Both the position numbers and the translations under genes were made by a program. Under the pieces are notes generated by a model, which was not told the DNA's origin, did no database searches, and saw only the letters and a program-made list of their open reading frames with translations. From Microbacterium luticocti DSM 19459 (GTDB lineage Bacteria > Actinomycetota > Actinomycetes > Actinomycetales > Microbacteriaceae), in NCBI RefSeq assembly GCF_000422405.1, contig NZ_AULS01000007.1, forward strand, positions 1-64,000: a stretch of DNA of 64,000 nucleotides, written 5' to 3'. Each line of letters begins with the position of its first letter. Position 1 is the first letter of the stretch. This document shows positions 58,897 to 64,000 of the stretch, piece after piece.

Positions 58897-61020
58897 CTAC
58901 GCGTCGGCGACGCCGAGCACGTCGAGCAGCCAGGCCAGCTCGAACGCCCGCTCGCGCCAGGCGTTGTACCGTCCGCTGACGCCACCGTGCCCGGCCACCA
59001 TCTCGCACTTCAACAGCGCGTCTGCACCGACCTCGCGCAGCCGTGCCACCCACTTGGCCGGTTCCACGTACAGCACCCGCGTGTCGTTGAGCGAGGTCAC
59101 CGCCAGCACGCGCGGGTAGCGCACCCCGTCGCGCACGTTCTCGTACGGCGAGTACGACTTCATGTACGCGTACACATCCGCGTCGTGCAGCGGATCACCC
59201 CACTCGTCCCACTCGATCACTGTCAGCGGCAGCGACGGGTCGAGGATCGTGGTCAGCGCGTCCACGAACGGCACATCGGCGAGGATGCCGGCGAACAGCT
59301 CCGGCGCGAGGTTCGCCACCGCGCCCATCAGCAGCCCGCCGGCCGACCCGCCTTCGGCGACCAGGCGATCGGATGCCGTGAATCCGGCGTCCACGAGGTG
59401 CCGGGCGCAATCGACGAAGTCGGTGAACGTGTTGCGCTTGTGCAGCAGTTTGCCGTCTTCGTACCACTGGCGGCCCATCTCGCCGCCGCCGCGGACGTGC
59501 GCGACCGCGAACACGACGCCGCGGTCGAGCTCCGAAAGCCGTGCCACCGAGAAACCCGGCTCGATGGAGTGCTCGTACGACCCGTACCCGTACAGGTGCA
59601 GCGGCCGCGGCTGGTCGCCTGGCCGACCGAACGAACGCTTCCACACCAGCGAGATCGGCACCCGGGTGCCGTCCGCGGCGGTGGCCCACACCCGCTCCTG
59701 GTCGTAGTCGGCCGCCTCGTACCCGCCCAGCACCGGCTGGCGCTTGCGCAGCAGCAGCGCTCCGGTGGCCACCTCGTAGTCGTACACGGTGCTGGGCGTG
59801 ACGAACGACGCGTACCCGAGCCGGATCACCGGGGGAGCCCACTCCGGGTTCCCCGCGGTGCCGGCCGCGTACAGCGGTTCGTCGAACGCGATCTCGCGCA
59901 CCGCATTCGAGGTGTAGTCGAACATGCCCAGCCGGGCCAGCCCCTCGCGCCGGTACCCCAGCACGCCGAAGTCACGGAACGTCGACAGGCCGAGCAGGCG
60001 CCTGCCCGGTTCGTGTGGCACGACCACCTCGCGGGCACCGGTGGGGTCGGATGCCGCGACCCGCACCAGCTCGAAGTCCAGCGCGCCGTCGTTGTGCAGG
60101 ATGTACAGCACGTCCTCGCCGTCCACCACCGCGTGGTCGCTGTCGTACTCCACCCCCTCGACCCGCGGCCAGACCACCCGCGGCTCGCTGCGCAGGTCGG
60201 TGGCATCCACCAGCCACTCTTCGCTGGTGATCGACGAGCCGACGCCGATGACGAGGTAGCGGTCGCTGCGGGTGAACCCGGCGCCCACCCAGAACCGCTC
60301 GTCGGGCTCGTGGAACAGCGTCGCGTCGGAGTCCACCGGCGTGCCCAGCTCGTGCAGCCACACGGTGTCGGGGCGCCAGGCGTCGTCGACGGTGGTGTAG
60401 ACGATGAACCGGCCGTCCGGCGAGAACGAGGCGCCGGCGAATGTGCCGGCGATCTCATCGGGCAGGTTCTCGCCGGTGCGAAGGTCGCGCACGCGCAGCG
60501 TGTACCGTTCGTCGCCGGCGACGTCGACGCCGTACAGCATGAGCGTGCCGTCGTTCGAGACCTCGAAGCTGCCGAGGGAGAAGAACTCGTGGCCTTCGGC
60601 CTCGGCGTTCGCGTCCAGCAGCACCTGCTCACCGGGCACGGGTGTCTCGGGGGTCAGCTCGGGCGGGGTCCAGTCGTCGGGCGCGGCCAGCGGGGCGCGG
60701 CACTGGATGCCGTACTGCTTGCCTTCGACGGTGCGGCCGTAGTACCACCAGGCGCCGCGCCGGATCGGCACCGACAGGTCGGTCTCTTGGGTGCGGTCCT
60801 TGATCTCGCCGAAGATGCGCTCGCGCAGGGGCTTCAGGTGCGCGGTGCGCGCGTCGGTGTACGCGTTCTCGGCGTTCAGATGCGCGATGACGTCCGGGTC
60901 GTCCTTCGCGCGCAGCCACTCGTACGGGTCGGCGAACACGTCGCCGTGGTGGGTGCGCCGGGTGGGGCGCTGTGCGGGGACAGGGGCGGATGCCGCAGCG
61001 GCGGTGTCGACGTCGGTCAC
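58897..61020 (-). CDS. ptrB: Oligopeptidase B (prolyl oligopeptidase family)
   Basis: A 707-residue serine peptidase of family S9A that cleaves short peptides after Arg or Lys. A seven-bladed propeller makes up roughly residues 75-420 and restricts access to the active site. The catalytic Ser is Ser559 (EGGSAGGLLMG), Asp is in TSLNDTRV and His in AGHGGVSGR. The HVRGGGEMGRQWYEDGK segment is typical of oligopeptidase B. It is cytosolic. The GTG at 61020 lies 8 nt after TACCGT on the minus strand. Confidence 0.95.
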   Translation of the reverse strand: MTDVDTAAAASAPVPAQRPTRRTHHGDVFADPYEWLRAKDDPDVIAHLNAENAYTDARTAHLKPLRERIFGEIKDRTQETDLSVPIRRGAWWYYGRTVEGKQYGIQCRAPLAAPDDWTPPELTPETPVPGEQVLLDANAEAEGHEFFSLGSFEVSNDGTLMLYGVDVAGDERYTLRVRDLRTGENLPDEIAGTFAGASFSPDGRFIVYTTVDDAWRPDTVWLHELGTPVDSDATLFHEPDERFWVGAGFTRSDRYLVIGVGSSITSEEWLVDATDLRSEPRVVWPRVEGVEYDSDHAVVDGEDVLYILHNDGALDFELVRVAASDPTGAREVVVPHEPGRRLLGLSTFRDFGVLGYRREGLARLGMFDYTSNAVREIAFDEPLYAAGTAGNPEWAPPVIRLGYASFVTPSTVYDYEVATGALLLRKRQPVLGGYEAADYDQERVWATAADGTRVPISLVWKRSFGRPGDQPRPLHLYGYGSYEHSIEPGFSVARLSELDRGVVFAVAHVRGGGEMGRQWYEDGKLLHKRNTFTDFVDCARHLVDAGFTASDRLVAEGGSAGGLLMGAVANLAPELFAGILADVPFVDALTTILDPSLPLTVIEWDEWGDPLHDADVYAYMKSYSPYENVRDGVRYPRVLAVTSLNDTRVLYVEPAKWVARLREVGADALLKCEMVAGHGGVSGRYNAWRERAFELAWLLDVLGVADA

Positions 61021-61200
61021 GGTATTCCACGGTAGCGCCGTCTGGCGCCGGCGTCGCCTCGCCGGGCGGTTCACACAAGCGCGGCTGACGTGAGAGGATT
61101 TCTACGGCCCGGGAAGCCGGGGAGCAACCGATCCGTGAACTCTTCGTTCGCACCGCCGGCATCGTCGGCATCCTTGTCCCTGAATCCCGGAAAGCGAACG
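61021..61200. promoter_or_regulatory. Divergent gap and pit leader
   Basis: The gap separates ptrB from pit. The segment 61090-61200 is open in the pit frame from a GTG at 61090 but reads as a Ser/Pro-rich extension. At 61109-61134 there is a G/C-rich potential hairpin (GGCCCGGGAAGCC region). GGAAAG before GTG 61201 fits a ribosome-binding site. It might be a structured leader, but it matches no riboswitch I know. Confidence 0.35.
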
Positions 61201-62721
61201 GTGGAAACCGCAGTCCTGATCGTCGTGCTGGTGATCGCACTGGCCCTGTTCTTCGACTTCACCAACGGGTTCCATGACACCGCGAACGCGATGGCCACGC
61301 CCATCGCGACCGGAGCCCTGAAGCCCAAGGTGGCGGTCGGGCTGGCGGCCGGCCTCAACCTGGTCGGTGCGTTCCTGTCCACCGAGGTGTCGCAGACGAT
61401 CTCGCACGGCATCATCCGCGAAGACCAGATCACCGACCACACCGCGTTCCTGGCGCTCATCTTCGCGGGCCTGATCGGTGCGGTCTCGTGGAACATGCTG
61501 ACCTGGCTGCTGGGCCTGCCCTCCAGCTCGTCGCACGCCCTGTTCGGCGGCCTGATCGGCGCCACGCTCGTGGGCGTGGGCGTCATGGGCGTGAACTTCG
61601 GTGAAGTGCTCGGCAAGGTCATCCTGCCCGCGGTCATCTCACCGATCACCGCCGGGGTGATCGCGTTCCTGGTCACCCGCATGGCGTATGCGATCACCCG
61701 CCGCTACGACGGCAAGCCCGACGGTCGCAGCGGCTTCCGCTGGGGCCAGATCTTCACCTCGTCGATGGTCGCACTGGCGCACGGCACGAACGACGCGCAG
61801 AAGACCATGGGCATCATCACGCTCGCGCTGATCATGGCGGGCTGGCAGAACAAGGAGCAGGCCGACCCGCACCTGTGGGTGATCTTCGCGTGCGCGTTCA
61901 CGATCGCGTTGGGCACCTACCTGGGCGGTTGGCGCATCATCCGCACCCTCGGCAAGGGCCTCACCGACGTCAAGCCCGCCCAGGGCTTTGCGGCCGAGAC
62001 CTCCACGGCCGCGACGATCCTCGCCTCCAGTGCCCTCGGGTTCGCGCTGTCGACCACACAGGTCGCCTCGGGCTCGGTGATCGGCTCGGGCCTCGGCCGC
62101 CGCGGGTCGAAGGTGCGCTGGGGCACGGCCGGCCGGATCGCGGTGGGGTGGTTGCTCACCCTGCCGGCGGCGGGCGTGGTCGGCGCGCTCGCCGCGCTGA
62201 TCGTGCAGTGGTTGGGGATGTGGGGCATCCTTCTGGACGCTCTGCTGGCTCTGGCCGTGATCGTCGGGCTGTTCTGGCGCTCGCGCCGTGACGCCGTCAC
62301 CGCGGCGAACGCGATGAGCGACGTGGCCGAGTCGGCCCGCGCGGTGAAGGTGAAGAAGAACCCGCCGCCCACCCGCCGCCAGCGCGCCATCCTGCGCGAG
62401 CAGGAGCGGATCAAGGCCGAAGAGAAGGCCCGCCGCAAGGCCGCCGAGCGCGAACGCGAGCGTCGCCGCGCCGACGAGCAGGCCCGCGCGAAGGCCGAGA
62501 AGAAGGCCAAAGCGAAGGCCGAGGCCAAACGCAGCGCCGACGAGAAGAAGGACGCGAAGAAGAAGGCGGATGCCGCCAAGAAGGCGGGCGCCGCCAAGAA
62601 GGCGGATGCCACCACGAAGGCGGATGCCGCCAAGAAGGCGGGTGCCGACAAGAAGCGGCACCCGCAGCGCGAAGGCAAGGGCAAGAACACCACCGCGGCC
62701 GCCGGAAAGGACGCGCGATGA
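61201..62721 (+). CDS. pit: Pit-family inorganic phosphate transporter with Lys/Ala-rich tail
   Basis: A 506-residue membrane transporter of the PiT family, which imports phosphate, often as a metal-phosphate complex. The two family repeats are visible: DFTNGFHDTANAMATPIATG with GLPSSSSHALFGGLIGA, and MVALAHGTNDAQKTMGI later. About ten helices are followed from residue ~385 by a tail of 120 residues made mostly of Lys, Ala, Glu and Arg. The tail is predicted to be a long charged helix and ends in KKADAAKKAG-like repeats. The tail faces the cytosol by prediction. Its stop overlaps the next ATG (ATGA). Confidence 0.93.
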   Translation: METAVLIVVLVIALALFFDFTNGFHDTANAMATPIATGALKPKVAVGLAAGLNLVGAFLSTEVSQTISHGIIREDQITDHTAFLALIFAGLIGAVSWNMLTWLLGLPSSSSHALFGGLIGATLVGVGVMGVNFGEVLGKVILPAVISPITAGVIAFLVTRMAYAITRRYDGKPDGRSGFRWGQIFTSSMVALAHGTNDAQKTMGIITLALIMAGWQNKEQADPHLWVIFACAFTIALGTYLGGWRIIRTLGKGLTDVKPAQGFAAETSTAATILASSALGFALSTTQVASGSVIGSGLGRRGSKVRWGTAGRIAVGWLLTLPAAGVVGALAALIVQWLGMWGILLDALLALAVIVGLFWRSRRDAVTAANAMSDVAESARAVKVKKNPPPTRRQRAILREQERIKAEEKARRKAAERERERRRADEQARAKAEKKAKAKAEAKRSADEKKDAKKKADAAKKAGAAKKADATTKADAAKKAGADKKRHPQREGKGKNTTAAAGKDAR

Positions 62722-63053
62722 CCATCGAGATCAACTGGTTCGCGTTCGCGCAGGTGTTCGCCGCGGCGCTGGTCGGCGCGTTGCTCGTGGTCGGCTTCTA
62801 CGCGATCGGGTTGCGGCTGTTGGTGCGCGCCGGGCGGGTGCCGGTGGTGGCGCCCGCCGAGTTCACCGACGCGCTCACCGTGATCACCCCCAAAGAGGCG
62901 GCCCGCGCCGAGAAGGCCGCGGCCAAGGCCGCCAAGAAGAACCCGCTCACCGAGGCGCAGAAACGGCTGGCGTTCGTCGGCGCGTGCGCATCGTTCGCGC
63001 TGTGCGGCGTGGCGGTCGCCGCCGGCATCGTGCTCATCGTCGTCGGTCACTGA
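62718..63053 (+). CDS. Small membrane protein coupled to the Pit transporter
   Basis: A 111-residue protein with an N-terminal helix (FAFAQVFAAALVGALLVVGFYAIGLRLLV), a Lys/Ala-rich middle (ARAEKAAAKAAKKNPLTEAQ) and a C-terminal helix. Translation is coupled to pit by ATGA. The charged middle resembles the Pit tail in composition. I know no function; an accessory role in phosphate uptake is inferred from coupling. Confidence 0.8.
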   Translation: MTIEINWFAFAQVFAAALVGALLVVGFYAIGLRLLVRAGRVPVVAPAEFTDALTVITPKEAARAEKAAAKAAKKNPLTEAQKRLAFVGACASFALCGVAVAAGIVLIVVGH

Positions 63054-63072
63054 CGCCGTCGGAGGGGGCGCT

Positions 63073-63087
63073 TAGGCTGGGGGCATG
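63073..63087 (+). promoter_or_regulatory. Leaderless promoter of the metallophosphoesterase gene
   Basis: TAGGCT at 63073-63078, then 6 nt, then ATG 63085. It is the same box and spacing as dxr, ispG and the gene at 41502. Confidence 0.7.
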
Positions 63088-63996
63088 GATGCCGCAGCCG
63101 TCCGCTTCGGGTCGCACCCGCCCGCGCGGCGCACGATCGTGCACCTCAGCGACACCCATCTGCTGGGGGGAAACCGGCCGTTGGGCGGCCGGTACGACAC
63201 CGCACAGAACCTGCACGCGACACTCGACGCGATCGAGCGGCTCGGCATCCGCCCCGACGCCTTGGTCTTCACCGGCGACCTCACCGACCTCGGCGAGCCC
63301 GAGGCGTACCACGCCCTGAAAGACGCGGTCGAGCCGGTCGCGGCCCGGCTCGGCGCCCCCGTGGTGTGGGTCGCCGGCAACCACGACGAGCGTCCCTGGC
63401 TGCACCGCGACCTGCTCGGTGGCGAGCCCACCGAGCGGCCGGTGACGGGCGTGTGGGACCTCGGCGGGCTGCGCGTGGTCGCGCTGGACACCTCGGTGCC
63501 CGGCTGGCACCACGGCGACCTCGACGACGAGCAGTTGTCGTGGCTGCGCGAGCAGCTCGCCACCCCCGCGCCGTTGGGCACGCTGCTGGCGATGCACCAC
63601 CCGCCGCTGCCGAGCCATCTGCCGCTGTTCGACATCCTCGAGTTGCGGCACCAGGATGCGCTCGCGAAGACCATCCGGGGCAGCGATGTGCGTGGCATCC
63701 TGGCCGGTCACCTGCACTATTCCACGCACGGCATGTTCGCCGGTGTCGAGGTGAGCGTAGCGGCCGCCACCTGCTACACGATGAACCTCGCGCGCCCGGC
63801 GGCCCGGGTCAACGGCATGGACGCGGGGCAGTCGTTCCACCTCGTGCACGTCTACGACGACACCATCACGCATGCGGTGGTGCCGGTGACGGATGCCGCG
63901 ACCGCGGACTTCTTCGACGAGGCCTGGCTCGCCCGCATGGCCGCGCTGAGCCCGGCCGAGCGGCTCGACGCGTTCTCACGCAAACCATCACGGTGA
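63085..63996 (+). CDS. Calcineurin-like metallophosphoesterase (CpdA type)
   Basis: A 303-residue metallophosphoesterase. The metal-binding motifs appear in order: LSDTHL (Asp23, His25), FTGDLTD (Asp65), GNHDE (Asn99, His100), MHHPP and GHLHYSTHG. This set is typical of class III cyclic-nucleotide phosphodiesterases such as CpdA/Icc and of related phosphodiesterases. The true substrate is not decidable from sequence. The gene is complete and ends 4 bp before the window edge. Confidence 0.92.
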   Translation: MDAAAVRFGSHPPARRTIVHLSDTHLLGGNRPLGGRYDTAQNLHATLDAIERLGIRPDALVFTGDLTDLGEPEAYHALKDAVEPVAARLGAPVVWVAGNHDERPWLHRDLLGGEPTERPVTGVWDLGGLRVVALDTSVPGWHHGDLDDEQLSWLREQLATPAPLGTLLAMHHPPLPSHLPLFDILELRHQDALAKTIRGSDVRGILAGHLHYSTHGMFAGVEVSVAAATCYTMNLARPAARVNGMDAGQSFHLVHVYDDTITHAVVPVTDAATADFFDEAWLARMAALSPAERLDAFSRKPSR

Positions 63997-64000
63997 TCCG

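Noticed and set aside
61109..61134. SAM-riboswitch-like GGCCC...GCAACC segment before pit
   Set aside because: The conserved UGA core and flanking stems are missing, and a phosphate transporter is not an expected target.

Overview
The window is about 70% G+C and carries gene orders typical of an actinobacterium, most likely a Microbacteriaceae member close to Microbacterium. Evidence: a dxr-rseP-ispG-proS-nusA-ylxR-infB-rbfA-truB-ribF backbone, many GTG starts, many leaderless promoters with a TANNNT box about 6 nt upstream of the start codon, and pervasive use of the word GGATGCC. It is chromosomal housekeeping DNA with accessory islands. I see no tRNA, rRNA, IS element, prophage or CRISPR array.

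Layout. 1-5.9 kb: tail of an enoyl-CoA hydratase, a repeat-rich gap, a low-GC lipoprotein gene, then a TetR repressor with its own operator driving a heterodimeric ABC exporter. 5.9-12.2 kb: a PP2C phosphatase, an EccC/FtsK-like secretion ATPase without visible partners, and a convergent sulfatase. 12.2-17 kb: a LacI regulator divergent from the sulfatase, alanine dehydrogenase plus asparaginase, OsmC and an acyltransferase. 17-27 kb: an FKBP lipoprotein, dxr, a MurE-family ligase, a YcnI/Met-His-rich membrane protein pair, rseP, a PhzE/TrpEG-like synthase under a tryptophan attenuator, and ispG. 27-36 kb: an AlaX-like editing protein, Pcp, an RNB nuclease, proS, a lipoprotein protease, a LOG-family protein and a DUF308-lipase fusion. 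36-45 kb: the nusA-ylxR-infB-rbfA transcription/translation cluster, a MutY-like glycosylase, a kinase-like protein without a P-loop, truB, small membrane proteins and ribF. 45-49 kb: deoxyribose catabolism (deoC, an aldehyde dehydrogenase and a shortened partner). 49-53.5 kb: a copper locus with an MFS exporter divergent from copZ-copA around a CsoR-type operator. 53.5-64 kb: a SNF2-like helicase, pfkA, a DUF559 protein flanked by repeats, oligopeptidase B, a Pit phosphate transporter with a small partner, and a metallophosphoesterase.

How the genes work together. dxr and ispG are MEP-pathway steps for isoprenoids. rseP is a site-2 protease encoded between them. The proS-to-ribF block serves translation, RNA modification and flavin supply. 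The copper genes form two groups, a CsoR-type export locus and a YcnI pair. deoC with the dehydrogenases would turn deoxyribose-5-phosphate into glyceraldehyde-3-phosphate and oxidise the acetaldehyde.

The most notable observations are: (i) a complete class-I tryptophan attenuator with a leaderless 11-residue leader peptide before a fused PhzE-like enzyme; (ii) a highly iterated GGATGCC word; (iii) several families of nested palindromes, two copies of one lying in convergent gaps 25 kb apart and three copies of another flanking the DUF559 gene; (iv) minisatellites at gene 3' ends, one apparently grown from a stop-codon region; and (v) a CsoR-like operator placed to control two divergent promoters.
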